A DNA stretch of 9,713 nt from DASPKW01 sp038244055 (GCA_038244055.1 JBBRTW010000262.1:1-9713); one strand, 5' to 3'. Positions 1-7,573 are shown, counted from the stretch's first letter. A program made the numbers and translations. Notes: generated by a model not told the origin, from the letters alone.

Positions 1-2
1 AC

Positions 3-677
3 GGCTTTGGCCTGCTCTTTACCCTTCGCACCCATAAGCACATCTTCACCCGCCCGCCGGCCGAGAATCCCGAAGACAAACCGGGCATCTCAGCGCTGCA
101 TATGTGGACCGTCAAGCGAAGTCTGATCCTGCTTCTGGTCGCATCGATTGGCGTAGGTGTTGTCGCGGAATGGCTGGTGGATGCGGCCGAGAAAATGGCC
201 CACAGTTTTGGCTGGAGCCCGATTTTCGTGGGGATCATTCTCCTGGCGATCATCGGCAACGCGGCCGAGCATTCGACCTCCGTCATGCTGGCTCTGCGCG
301 ATGATATGGATACGGCCATGACGATCTGCTACCAGTCGAGCATCCAGATCGCGCTGTTCGCGACGCCCTTCCTGGTATTGCTGAGCTGGGTATTCTGCGC
401 GGCCGGGATGAAGGGCCCGGATGGACATCTCCTGCCCGCCATGAGCATGGTTTTCACGCCCATGGAGGTGGTCGCGGTCGTCCTAACTGTAGGAATTGTC
501 ATAGTGTTAGGGATGAACGGGGAAACCAACTGGTTTGAAGGGGTGCTGCTGCTGGCCCTGTATGTCATTCTAGCCATCGCCTTCTTTTATATCCCCGACA
601 CCGGCCACGGCGCGGTACAATCCGGCGGTGCAATGATCCCCGGCGGCACTGTGGGTACGCCTGCGGTGCATCCGTGA
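3..677 (+). CDS. Ca2+/H+ antiporter, CAX family (C-terminal part, cut by window edge)
   Basis: This is the C-terminal 224 residues of a membrane antiporter that exchanges Ca2+ (or another cation) for protons across the cytoplasmic membrane. The reading frame is open from base 3, upstream of the ATG at 102, and the upstream residues (GFGLLFTLRTHKHIF) match the linker before the second half of CAX proteins, so the true start lies outside the window. The second alpha-repeat is clear: GIILLAIIGNAAEH near residues 77-90, with the family's signature Asn and Glu, followed by the QSSIQIALFATP segment. Several further hydrophobic segments run to a short Gly/Pro-rich tail, and the frame stops at TGA 675-677. 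Full CAX proteins are roughly 350-430 residues, so about half is present. The family is clear; the transported ion is inferred from the family only. Confidence 0.93.
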   Translation, partial: GFGLLFTLRTHKHIFTRPPAENPEDKPGISALHMWTVKRSLILLLVASIGVGVVAEWLVDAAEKMAHSFGWSPIFVGIILLAIIGNAAEHSTSVMLALRDDMDTAMTICYQSSIQIALFATPFLVLLSWVFCAAGMKGPDGHLLPAMSMVFTPMEVVAVVLTVGIVIVLGMNGETNWFEGVLLLALYVILAIAFFYIPDTGHGAVQSGGAMIPGGTVGTPAVHP

Positions 678-776
678 TTCGTGGAGCGGCCTGTTCAGGG
701 CTGCAAATTAGTTTGGGCTGAATCCTGTGCCATGGTGGCCTAGAATCAGCAACGTTTTTTGAATTTCCGTGTCACC

Positions 777-780
777 GAGG
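777..780 (+). promoter_or_regulatory. Ribosome binding site GAGG deciding the start at 788
   Basis: GAGG lies 7 bases upstream of the ATG at 788. An in-frame GTG at 782 would leave only 1 base of spacing, so ATG 788 is the better start. Confidence 0.6.
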
Positions 781-787
781 TGTGGAA

Positions 788-2434
788 ATGCCTTTGCTCC
801 CCAATGAACTGGCGCGGCGGGAAAATGGGCGGCTTGAACTGCGCACTGGCCCGGTGCGAACCCGCTGGAACCTGGACGAACTGGTCACCTCCGATGGCCA
901 GTCCCTGCATGCCACGTTTACATGCAGCATCTCGGCCATCAATGAGCCGGCCGAGTGGAAGATGCTCGAAGAGGTCTTCCTCTCTCGGGCGATGGGTGTG
1001 ACCACGGAAGATGTCGTCCATCATTTCATGCCCGGATTCCGCGCCGCCGCCGTGAAGGTCGTCGGCAAGCATAAGGCCGAGGCGTGGATCAAGTCCGATG
1101 CCGCCGCCATCACCGAACTGACCGATGCCCTCCGCGAGGAAGGGAAGAAAATCGCCTTCACTTCCGGCCTGGATGTGCTGCCGCCTTTCCAATCCAGCTA
1201 TGAATCGCCGTCTTTCGAGGCTCAACAGATCGAAGAGCTCGAACGCACCCTGGCCGAGCGCCGAGTGGCCGGGCAGGTGGAGCATTTCGAGCGCGCGGGC
1301 AAGCTCCTGCGGCAGTTCGAAGATTTGCGCAAGGCCGCACCGGATCTATCGGCGGCCGATGTGCTGAAGCAGGTCAGCCCGGCCGATCAGGGGATGATGT
1401 TCCAGACGTTGCTCCTGGCCTCGGGCAAGGCGGTCGCCGCCAAGGGGTTGTATGCGGTCGCGGGGAACGCGCTGGTGAAGATCGATGGCCGGGCGACGCC
1501 GCCCGCCCTTCAGATGATCGCCATGCCGCAATTGCTTGGCCCGCTGCGCAGTGTGCAGACGGCGCGGCTGGATGGCAAGGATGTTCTGCTGGTCGGGGCC
1601 CGCAGCGGCGTGATCGTTTACGACCCCGCTTCCGGCTCAACCCGCGAATACTCCGATAAATCGATCGATTCGCAGCTCGGCTTCTCCAGTGCGGTGGTGT
1701 GGAACGAGCAAATCTGGGCCTGTCACGGTGATGCTGGCATAATCGCCTGGAATCTTCTGGAAACGCAAACGCCGGCCGCGGTCATCCGCCCGGTGGAACT
1801 CCGCGCGGGCGACAATCCGCCCCCCCTGCCGACCTCGCCGACGCCCCCGCCCACGGGTGGGTATGTGATGACCACCGGCGCGGTGCAATCGATGATGGTG
1901 CGAACGGCCGGGATTCGCAACGTGACGGTCCTGGATGAAAAGCGCCTGGCGTTTTCGGTCGGGCATTACCTGACGATCGTCGATCAGCAAGGCCGCCGCT
2001 CGCCGGTGCCGCTGGAATCGCAGGCCGAGGTTTTGGCGATCGTCCCCGATGGCAAGCGCGTCGGCATCGTGCAGGAAGATGGCACCGTCAGCATCCGCGA
2101 CCGCGCGACGCTGGCACTCATTTCTTCGCAGCGCCGCACCGGACGCCTGACCGCCGCCGCCGTCTTGCCGTGGCTCGGCGCACAGCGACTGCTGCTGGCC
2201 ACGGATGAAGGGCCGATCTATTGCGTCGGGCTGGATGATGAGCTGGTCACGCAGTACCTGAGCGCCCATCACGGCCTGCGCGTCGCCAGCGCCGCGGCCG
2301 ATCTGGTGGCCGCTGTCTCCGCCGACCGGCAAAGAGTTGTGCTGTGGAACAGTTGGGATGGAAAAAAGCCGCTGACCGAGATTTTGGTCGCCAGCATGAC
2401 GCGTCATCGCGTGGGCGATATCGAATTCGCATAG
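788..2434 (+). CDS. Band-7/SPFH-like N-terminal domain joined to a beta-propeller-like C-terminal domain
   Basis: This 548-aa protein is not a family I can name. Residues 12-135 resemble the second half of a band-7/SPFH (stomatin/prohibitin) domain: a TSDGQSL turn, beta strands ending in SISAINEP, then helices with PGFRAAAV and GLDVLPPF. Residues 143-200 are charged and helical, probably coiled (EELERTLAERR). From about 215 the chain becomes short beta strands with propeller-like turns, such as VLLVGARSGVIVYDP at 267 and EDGTVSIRD at 430, so a WD40/PQQ-like propeller is likely. A Pro-rich linker at 344-357 interrupts it. There is no signal peptide or membrane segment, so it probably acts in the cytoplasm or on the inner face of the membrane as a scaffold. 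ATG 788 is chosen for its GAGG site. It stands alone, 110 bases after the antiporter and 227 before the next gene. That it is a real gene is nearly certain; the domain calls are by eye. Confidence 0.85.
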   Translation: MPLLPNELARRENGRLELRTGPVRTRWNLDELVTSDGQSLHATFTCSISAINEPAEWKMLEEVFLSRAMGVTTEDVVHHFMPGFRAAAVKVVGKHKAEAWIKSDAAAITELTDALREEGKKIAFTSGLDVLPPFQSSYESPSFEAQQIEELERTLAERRVAGQVEHFERAGKLLRQFEDLRKAAPDLSAADVLKQVSPADQGMMFQTLLLASGKAVAAKGLYAVAGNALVKIDGRATPPALQMIAMPQLLGPLRSVQTARLDGKDVLLVGARSGVIVYDPASGSTREYSDKSIDSQLGFSSAVVWNEQIWACHGDAGIIAWNLLETQTPAAVIRPVELRAGDNPPPLPTSPTPPPTGGYVMTTGAVQSMMVRTAGIRNVTVLDEKRLAFSVGHYLTIVDQQGRRSPVPLESQAEVLAIVPDGKRVGIVQEDGTVSIRDRATLALISSQRRTGRLTAAAVLPWLGAQRLLLATDEGPIYCVGLDDELVTQYLSAHHGLRVASAAADLVAAVSADRQRVVLWNSWDGKKPLTEILVASMTRHRVGDIEFA

Positions 2435-2661
2435 TGCGAACCTGCATGCCATGCCCGCCATTTGGATGCCATGCCCTGACGAGCCGCCAACAGACTTTCA
2501 TTCGCGGAAAAATCCCATCGGCTCGTCTGGGCATGCCCCCGCGCCATGATGCACGACATCCTCCGAAAACGCGCGGCCACCGCTACCCTGCACATCGCGC
2601 GTGTCCGCTTATCGATCCCTCCAGGTTTGCACCCCCGCCCCCCGCGCATACGATCATCCCC

Positions 2662-4578
2662 ATGATCCGCGCCCTCCTCTGCATCGTCGTCATACTCACT
2701 ACATTGCTTCCCGCATTCTCCGCCCCGCCCGATGAATCGCCGCTGGCACCTTACATCGACCCAGCCCAGCTCGACTGCCCCTGGCCGAAGCACTCGTTCT
2801 ACAAACAACCCTGGCGCGGCTTTCAGGAAACCCGGCGCGGTGATGAGTTTCTGCAAGGGATCGGCATCAACTACCACTCGCCCGGCAACGATGAAGTCGC
2901 CATCCGCCTGCTCGCCGAGACGGGGATCAAAACCTTCCGCATCGAAGTCGGCTTCGGCTCGGTGAAATGGGATGAATCGGGATTCAACGATGAGAAAAAG
3001 ATCGGCGCGATCCTCACCCTCTGCCAAAAATACGGCATCCGGCCGACCCTGCTCCTCAACGCCCATCACGGCGCACCCTGCCCGATGCGCGAGGTGACGC
3101 GGAAAGTGATGGCCGATGCGCCCGTGGGGGCGAAGACGATCATGCTGGATAATGTCGCTGATCTGGCCGTCTCTAAATCAGGGCTGAACCCGCCCAAGGA
3201 AGCGAAACAGTATTGGGCGGCCGCGCATCTCTTCACGGCCATCGATCCGGCGACGAAAACGGTAACCCTCTCCCGTGCCCTGACCGCGCCCCTCAAAGCC
3301 GGCGAGAGCATCAAGGTCGTCACGCTCAAATACGCGCCGCTGTATCCCGTCGGCAACCCTCTCTTCGATGAGACGGCCGCGGGCTGGGTAAAATATGCGT
3401 TGATGCTCTGCGACCGCGCGGCCGCGGCGCAGATCGCCGATTTCGATCTCGAAATCTGGAACGAGCTCTCCTTCGGCTCCAACTACACGCAGGTTCGCAA
3501 CTATTACGACAAAAACGACCCGGCCGCGCCCAAGGGCAAAGACTTCCTCAACCCCGGCGGCTGCGCCTGGGAACTGGCGCATCGGACGGTCGATGCGGTG
3601 AAGGCCAAATACCCGAAGGTCCGCGCCATCTGGGGCTTCTCCAACACCACCTTCCATCACTGCAAGATCGAGAATCTCCCGCCCGCGACCGATGGCCAGT
3701 CATACCACCCCTACGGCACGGGAAGCCGAAAACTGCCGGAGGCGGAGACTCATAAAGACAAACCGGAATTCAATCTCGAAGGATTCACGCCCACCATCGA
3801 CATCAAAATGCCCGAAGGTTGGGCCCAGACGTGGATTCAGACCGAGGGGATCATGCGTCATCTGAACGCGCCAACCCGCCTCGCCACCCACCCGCCGAAG
3901 ACCGAGCGCTTCTACCACTACATGACCGAGCACGGCGTCCTCCCGGCCGAGTGCGGCATCAAGGATGAGGCCGGGGCGTGGGATCTCAAGGCGCTGTGCG
4001 CCACCCGCGCGTATCTGCTCTGGATGAACAAGGGCGTGGATGTTTTGCACTATTTCCAGGCCGCCGACAAAGGCTGGTCCGAGTTCGGCATCATGCCGGC
4101 CGAGGTGGTGAAAAAGCTCCCGGCCGATGCGAAGTGGGACGATATGGCGACGCCGCCCATGAAGGCGATCCGCAATCTCACTTCGGCCTTCAAAGATTCC
4201 ACCCAGCTCAAAACCACCCGGCCGCTGACCTTCGAATTCGCCGGCCCGGCCAACCCGCGCCCCATCTTCGAAGGCGATGCCAAACATCCACCCCTGACGG
4301 AAAACGATGTGCTGGCGCTGCTACCCTGGCAGATCACCGAGAAGAAGTTCATTATCGCGGCGTATGTCATGTCTTACGATGCGACGCGGCCGGTTCCTGA
4401 GACGACGTATCGGATTGCGATCACCGAAATCGCGGCGGATGCGAAAGTGACTGCGCTGGATGTGATCTCGGGGAAGGCGGTGGCGGTGGAGAAGGCAGTG
4501 GGCAATGGTGGGCGGTTGGAGATGCGATTACCGCTGACGGATCGGCCGAGGTTGATTGTGCTAGAAGAGGTGAAGTGA
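2662..4578 (+). CDS. Secreted clan GH-A glycoside hydrolase (GH39/GH5-like) with C-terminal beta domain
   Basis: A 638-aa exported enzyme predicted to cleave glycosidic bonds in a polysaccharide. Residues 1-20 are a signal peptide (MIRALLCIVVILTTLLPAFS, likely cut after Ser20). A TIM barrel follows: GIKTFRIEVGFG is an early strand, LLLNAHHG (131-137) looks like strand 3, and EIWNELSFGS contains the strand-4 acid/base Glu268 after Asn267. YHPYG lies near 348-352, and YMTEHG supplies the probable nucleophile Glu423. The last 130 residues form a small beta domain, as in GH39-type enzymes. About 80 residues (147-225), rich in beta strand, are inserted between strand 3 and strand 4. The frame stays open back to 2344, but that stretch overlaps the previous gene and is not protein-like; ATG 2662 directly precedes the signal peptide. 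No Shine-Dalgarno site is visible. Substrate and exact family are not determinable here; Glu395 (WIQTEG) is a less likely nucleophile. Confidence 0.88.
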   Translation: MIRALLCIVVILTTLLPAFSAPPDESPLAPYIDPAQLDCPWPKHSFYKQPWRGFQETRRGDEFLQGIGINYHSPGNDEVAIRLLAETGIKTFRIEVGFGSVKWDESGFNDEKKIGAILTLCQKYGIRPTLLLNAHHGAPCPMREVTRKVMADAPVGAKTIMLDNVADLAVSKSGLNPPKEAKQYWAAAHLFTAIDPATKTVTLSRALTAPLKAGESIKVVTLKYAPLYPVGNPLFDETAAGWVKYALMLCDRAAAAQIADFDLEIWNELSFGSNYTQVRNYYDKNDPAAPKGKDFLNPGGCAWELAHRTVDAVKAKYPKVRAIWGFSNTTFHHCKIENLPPATDGQSYHPYGTGSRKLPEAETHKDKPEFNLEGFTPTIDIKMPEGWAQTWIQTEGIMRHLNAPTRLATHPPKTERFYHYMTEHGVLPAECGIKDEAGAWDLKALCATRAYLLWMNKGVDVLHYFQAADKGWSEFGIMPAEVVKKLPADAKWDDMATPPMKAIRNLTSAFKDSTQLKTTRPLTFEFAGPANPRPIFEGDAKHPPLTENDVLALLPWQITEKKFIIAAYVMSYDATRPVPETTYRIAITEIAADAKVTALDVISGKAVAVEKAVGNGGRLEMRLPLTDRPRLIVLEEVK

Positions 4579-4599
4579 GCGGAAATCGCGGGCGCTACG

Positions 4600-4623
4600 C
4601 CCTCTCCCCAGTAAAGGAGAGGG
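4600..4623 (+). terminator. Hairpin after the glycoside hydrolase gene, possible terminator
   Basis: CCCTCTCC (4600-4607) and GGAGAGGG (4616-4623) form a perfect 8-bp stem with an 8-base loop, 21 bases after the TGA of the upstream gene. A smaller GGGCG/CGCCC hairpin (4590-4602) overlaps its left arm. There is no T-tract, so it may stabilise an RNA 3' end or be a dispersed repeat rather than a classical Rho-independent terminator. Confidence 0.5.
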
Positions 4624-4758
4624 GACGGCCGATGCCCCGCCATAAGGCCGCGTGCCCTGATGATCGGTGCCGATATCCACATGGGCGGCGGATCGGCAAA
4701 CAGCCCGGGCGAAAAGCGGCTCGGCCGCGCCTATCATTGTGAAAAACTGAACGATCTT

Positions 4759-6198
4759 ATGCCTTCTTTGCAAACAACATCCCCCGGGTCCGATCTCCCA
4801 GCCCACACGCCTGTTCCCGTAAAAACCCTCACGCGAATCCTCATCGTCGGCGGCGGGTTCGGCGGCGTTTACACCACGCTCCACCTCCAGCGACTCTTCA
4901 AGCACGATGCCAATGTCCAGATCACGCTCATCGATCGCGACAATTATTTCCTCATGACGCCGCTTCTCTTCGAGGCCGGCTCGGGCGTGCTCGAGCCGCG
5001 GCATGCCGTCACGCCGATTCGCTCGCTCCTGAAGAAAGCGCGATTTGTCGAGGCGGATTTTGAATCGGTCGACCTGGAGGCGCGCCTCGTCCGGGCCCGG
5101 CATTCGCCCACTTCGAAAACCTACGAGCTCCCCTACGATCACCTGGTCTTCTCCCTCGGCGGTGTCACCAATACGCGCCTGATTCCCGGATCGGAGCATG
5201 CCTTCACGTTCAAGACGCTTGCCGATGCGATCTTCCTGCGCAATCACATCATCGACCTCTTCGAGCAGGCCGATGTCGAAACCGACCCGGCCACTAAATC
5301 GCGCCTGCTCACGTTCGTCATCATCGGGGCGGGGCTGGTCGGCGTCGAACTCGTCGGCGAGCTCACCGAGTTTCTCGACAATCTCACGCGCACCTATCGC
5401 AACATCAATTACAACGAAATCGCCATTCACCTTCTCGAGGCCGGCCCAAATGTCATGCCCGAGATGGAGCGCGATCTGGCCGCTTATGCCGTAAAGACCC
5501 TCGAAGAACGCGGCGTCCGCATCCTGATCAACACCCCCGCCAAAAAGATCGAGCCCGGCCGCGTCCACCTCCCCGATCGACCTCCCATCCCCAATCAATC
5601 CGCAATCGACAATCCGCAATTCGCAATTCCCCGCGACTACATTTCCACCCAGACCATCCTCCTCTGCGCCGGCGTCACACCCAGCCCGGCGCTGGCCGCC
5701 CTGCCGCTCGAAAAAGACAACAAGGGAAAACTCAAGGTCGATTCCACCATGCGCTCGAAACAGCGCCCGGAAATCTGGGCCGTCGGCGATTGCGCCCACA
5801 TTCCCGATCCCGATGGCAAACCCTATCCGCCCCTCGCCCAGCATGCCCTGCGCGAGGCCCGCGTGCTGGCCTCCAACATCGCCGCCGTCATCCGCTTTCC
5901 CGAGAAACCCAATCTTCAACCCTTCATCTACAAAACCCTCGGCATGCTGGCCAGCCTCGGCCATTTCAAAGGCGTCGGCCGGCTCATGAAAGTGAAGATC
6001 AAGGGCTTCCCGGCATGGTGGGTTTGGCGAACGTACTACCTCTTCCAGATGCCGCAATGGAACCGCCGTCTGCGGATCATGCTCGACTGGACCATCGCGC
6101 TCTTCTTCCGCAACGATATCGTGAAGCTCGATTTGTTTGGATCGCGGCATCCGAGCGCGGGCGATGAGAAGTCGGAGACTGAGCGGCTGGGGCAATAG
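4759..6198 (+). CDS. ndh: Type II NADH dehydrogenase (NDH-2), FAD-dependent NADH:quinone oxidoreductase
   Basis: A 479-aa single-subunit enzyme that passes electrons from NADH through FAD to membrane quinone without pumping protons. The FAD-binding Rossmann motif is IVGGGFGG (G31, G33, G36). The NADH-binding motif is IIGAGLVGVE (G190, G192, G195, E197). The second FAD contact is WAVGDCAHIPD (G343, D344). The quinone-site AQHALREA begins at A360. The C-terminus (about 395-455) is rich in aromatic and basic residues, as in the amphipathic membrane anchor of NDH-2. ATG 4759 is preferred over ATG 4660 because the extra 33 residues are unlike the family; neither has a strong ribosome site. Residues 279-291 are coded by a 7-bp tandem repeat in a loop that is normally short. 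The gene is monocistronic in appearance and converges on the minus-strand gene after it. The family is secure; the symbol is given by family. Confidence 0.93.
   Translation: MPSLQTTSPGSDLPAHTPVPVKTLTRILIVGGGFGGVYTTLHLQRLFKHDANVQITLIDRDNYFLMTPLLFEAGSGVLEPRHAVTPIRSLLKKARFVEADFESVDLEARLVRARHSPTSKTYELPYDHLVFSLGGVTNTRLIPGSEHAFTFKTLADAIFLRNHIIDLFEQADVETDPATKSRLLTFVIIGAGLVGVELVGELTEFLDNLTRTYRNINYNEIAIHLLEAGPNVMPEMERDLAAYAVKTLEERGVRILINTPAKKIEPGRVHLPDRPPIPNQSAIDNPQFAIPRDYISTQTILLCAGVTPSPALAALPLEKDNKGKLKVDSTMRSKQRPEIWAVGDCAHIPDPDGKPYPPLAQHALREARVLASNIAAVIRFPEKPNLQPFIYKTLGMLASLGHFKGVGRLMKVKIKGFPAWWVWRTYYLFQMPQWNRRLRIMLDWTIALFFRNDIVKLDLFGSRHPSAGDEKSETERLGQ
5597..5631 (+). repeat. Five tandem heptamers (AATCCGC type) inside the NDH-2 gene
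   Basis: Five consecutive 7-base units: AATCCGC, AATCGAC, AATCCGC, AATTCGC, AATTCCC. Every unit starts AAT and the fifth base varies little. They encode residues 280-291 of the NADH dehydrogenase without breaking the frame, in a low-similarity loop between the VHLPD strand and the TILLCAGV strand. The sequence resembles repeats usually found between genes. Confidence 0.85.
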
Positions 6199-6228
6199 CG
6201 CGGCAGAGGAAGGGTGGTATAGGAAGAA

Positions 6229-6265
6229 GGGTGTAGGGTATAGGGTATAGGGTATGGGGTATAGG
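6229..6265 (+). repeat. GGGTATA heptamer array with G-quadruplex potential
   Basis: Tandem G-rich units with a 7-bp period: GGG tracts at 6229, 6236, 6243 and 6250, then GGGG at 6256, separated by 3-4 bases (TGTA, TATA, TATA, TAT). Five G-tracts with short loops satisfy the usual G-quadruplex pattern on the plus strand. A degenerate copy (GGGTGGTATAGG) sits just upstream at 6212-6223. Confidence 0.9.
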
Positions 6266-6331
6266 AAGAGAGCAACGTGGAGTGATTGACCGTTCGTGAT
6301 TGGACCAACCCACACCCTATACCCTATACCC
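6236..6331. terminator. Long inverted repeat between convergent genes, possible bidirectional terminator
   Basis: Bases 6236-6258 and 6309-6331 are complementary at 22 of 23 positions (one A-C mismatch, 6254/6313), with a 50-base loop. The left arm begins 37 bases after the NADH dehydrogenase stop, and the right arm ends 7 bases from the stop of the minus-strand gene, so transcripts from either side would form the same stem. The loop holds a repeated GTGATTG (6282 and 6296, two heptamers apart). No T-tract follows either arm. Confidence 0.6.
6309..6331 (-). repeat. Opposite-orientation GGGTATA array
   Basis: On the minus strand this reads as GGGTATA, GGGTATA, GGGTGTGGG, the inverted counterpart of the array at 6236-6258. 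C-tracts continue to 6337 on the plus strand, so the minus strand also has four or more G-tracts with short loops. Confidence 0.88.
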
Positions 6332-6338
6332 TCCCCCT

Positions 6339-7568
6339 TCACGCCGGTCGCGGCGACATCACGGCATCCTGCCATTGCACGCGGGGCATCAGGATCATCG
6401 CCACGACAAACAGCAGGATGGATGACACCGTCAGCAGAATGCCCTGGAGGTTTGCCTGGGTGGCCGCCACCAGCGCCAAAGCCATCGTCGCGACGGCCGG
6501 AATCACGATGCCGCGAATCGCATGCCCGAAGCCGACGATGGTCGCGGCGCGGATCGCGATGAGCGCCACCACCAGCCCGGCCGACCCGATCATCGCCCAG
6601 TTGAGCGGCACGAATTCCTGGGCGAAATACATCAGCGGATACGCGCCGGTAAACGCCCCGAGCACCAGGATCAGCATCCAGCGGTCGAAGCGCGCCAGCT
6701 TGTGGGCGTGGGCATACAGGCCGATCACCACGCCGAACGCGATTACCGAAAGCGGCCCGAGCCAGCGCAACTCGCCCAGGCGGTCCAGCGGGGCGATCCC
6801 CAGGACATCCAGCGAGATCGGCCGGCCGAACATCAGGCGCTTGTAATCCCAAGTGTACACCGTTTTTCCCGAGGAACGCACGAGGTTCGTCGGCTGCATG
6901 GAGAGCTCGAGCATTCGCACGTCGGAGCCGTTGGCCGCCAGTTCGAGCTTGAAGGTGTCGAGAATCTTCCCCGGCGGCGTCTGCAACTCGTAAAGTCCTT
7001 TGCCCATGGCCGAGTAGGTCACCTTGATGGGTGTCGCCTGAGTGCCCAGCCGGCCGGTCCAGACGAGGTTCGCGCCCCGCAGCGACACCGCATCGGATGG
7101 CTCGCCGTTGACCGTGACCGTCAGATCCGCCAGCGAAATGATCTGCGGCGGGAGGGGGAGTTGGATTTCGGAAAGCACACTGCCCGTATCGCCCGGCGCA
7201 AACGCCGCTACAGCCCCGCCCGGCCCCGATGGCGCGGCGGCTTCAATATCGGCCGAGAAACGCGCTTCGTAGATCGATTCGGGCTCGGCGGTGCCGACGG
7301 AAAGACGCGGGGTCAGATCGACCCTGGCGGCGAAGGATTTGACGGTCGCCAGCGGGAGAGGCGATGCCGGCCGGGTCGCAGGTGAATCGACTTGATAATT
7401 CTGTTGCCCCATCGACGCGGCCGCCTGATGCACCGAGAGGCGCGCCGCCTCGCTGCTCTTGCGAGCCCGGCTCAGGGCCGGCAGCAGAAGGCTGATCAGC
7501 AGCACCAGCACCCCGATCACAACGAGCAGTTCGATCAGAGTGAACGCGCGATTTCGCTCCGGTCGCAT
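6339..7568 (-). CDS. Hybrid membrane protein: type II pseudopilin N-terminus with a multi-spanning C-terminus (CreD-like)
   Basis: This 409-aa protein of unknown function starts as a prepilin: RNRAFTLIELLVVIGVLVLL, with cleavage expected between Ala8 and Phe9 and Glu13 at the conserved +5 place. Helix 9-30 and the PALSRARKSSEAAR stretch match planctomycete pseudopilins. Residues 60-260 are a Pro/Ala-rich and then beta-rich extracytoplasmic region (ADLTVTVNGEP, VTYSAMGKGLYELQ). From about 267 come five hydrophobic segments (267-285, 297-316, 322-340, 351-369, 374-394), ending MPRVQW. The spacing and the end recall the CreD inner-membrane family; this resemblance is from memory and is uncertain. 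Pseudopilins normally have one membrane helix, so the architecture is odd. ATG 7568 is fixed by an excellent AGGAGG site; an upstream extension to 7688 has no such support. It lies 116 bases downstream of the GH5 gene on the same strand. The gene is certain, its role is not. Confidence 0.88.
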   Translation of the reverse strand: MRPERNRAFTLIELLVVIGVLVLLISLLLPALSRARKSSEAARLSVHQAAASMGQQNYQVDSPATRPASPLPLATVKSFAARVDLTPRLSVGTAEPESIYEARFSADIEAAAPSGPGGAVAAFAPGDTGSVLSEIQLPLPPQIISLADLTVTVNGEPSDAVSLRGANLVWTGRLGTQATPIKVTYSAMGKGLYELQTPPGKILDTFKLELAANGSDVRMLELSMQPTNLVRSSGKTVYTWDYKRLMFGRPISLDVLGIAPLDRLGELRWLGPLSVIAFGVVIGLYAHAHKLARFDRWMLILVLGAFTGAYPLMYFAQEFVPLNWAMIGSAGLVVALIAIRAATIVGFGHAIRGIVIPAVATMALALVAATQANLQGILLTVSSILLFVVAMILMPRVQWQDAVMSPRPA

Positions 7569-7573
7569 GGCGG

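Noticed and set aside
713..746. Promoter with TTGGGC and TAGAAT ahead of the gene at 788
   Set aside because: TAGAAT (741-746) is a fair -10 box, but the spacing to TTGGGC (713-718) is 22 bases and no better -35 lies at 16-18 bases.
728..760. Intrinsic terminator after the antiporter gene, suggested by the T-run at 755-760
   Set aside because: The only nearby stem is GCCA/TGGC of 4 bp, separated from the T-run by more than 10 bases.
2344..2661. N-terminal extension of the 638-aa glycoside hydrolase
   Set aside because: It overlaps the end of the previous gene in another frame and would bury a clear signal peptide 106 residues inside the protein.
2435..2661. Possible small gene in the gap between the propeller protein and the glycoside hydrolase
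   Set aside because: The frames are Pro/His/Arg-rich and lack a start with a ribosome site. Only a short GATGCCATGCC-like repetition is visible; nothing supportable.
4660..4758. Longer start for the NADH dehydrogenase at ATG 4660
   Set aside because: The extra 33 residues show no family resemblance and the FAD motif is already at the normal distance from ATG 4759.
4561..6852. A 763-codon open frame on the minus strand
   Set aside because: It lies antisense to the NADH dehydrogenase, whose FAD, NADH and quinone motifs are intact, and it spans the intergenic repeat. High GC with few stop codons explains it.
6522..7385. A 287-codon plus-strand open frame
   Set aside because: Antisense to the pseudopilin-type membrane protein; Arg/His/Gln-rich shadow translation typical of GC-rich DNA.
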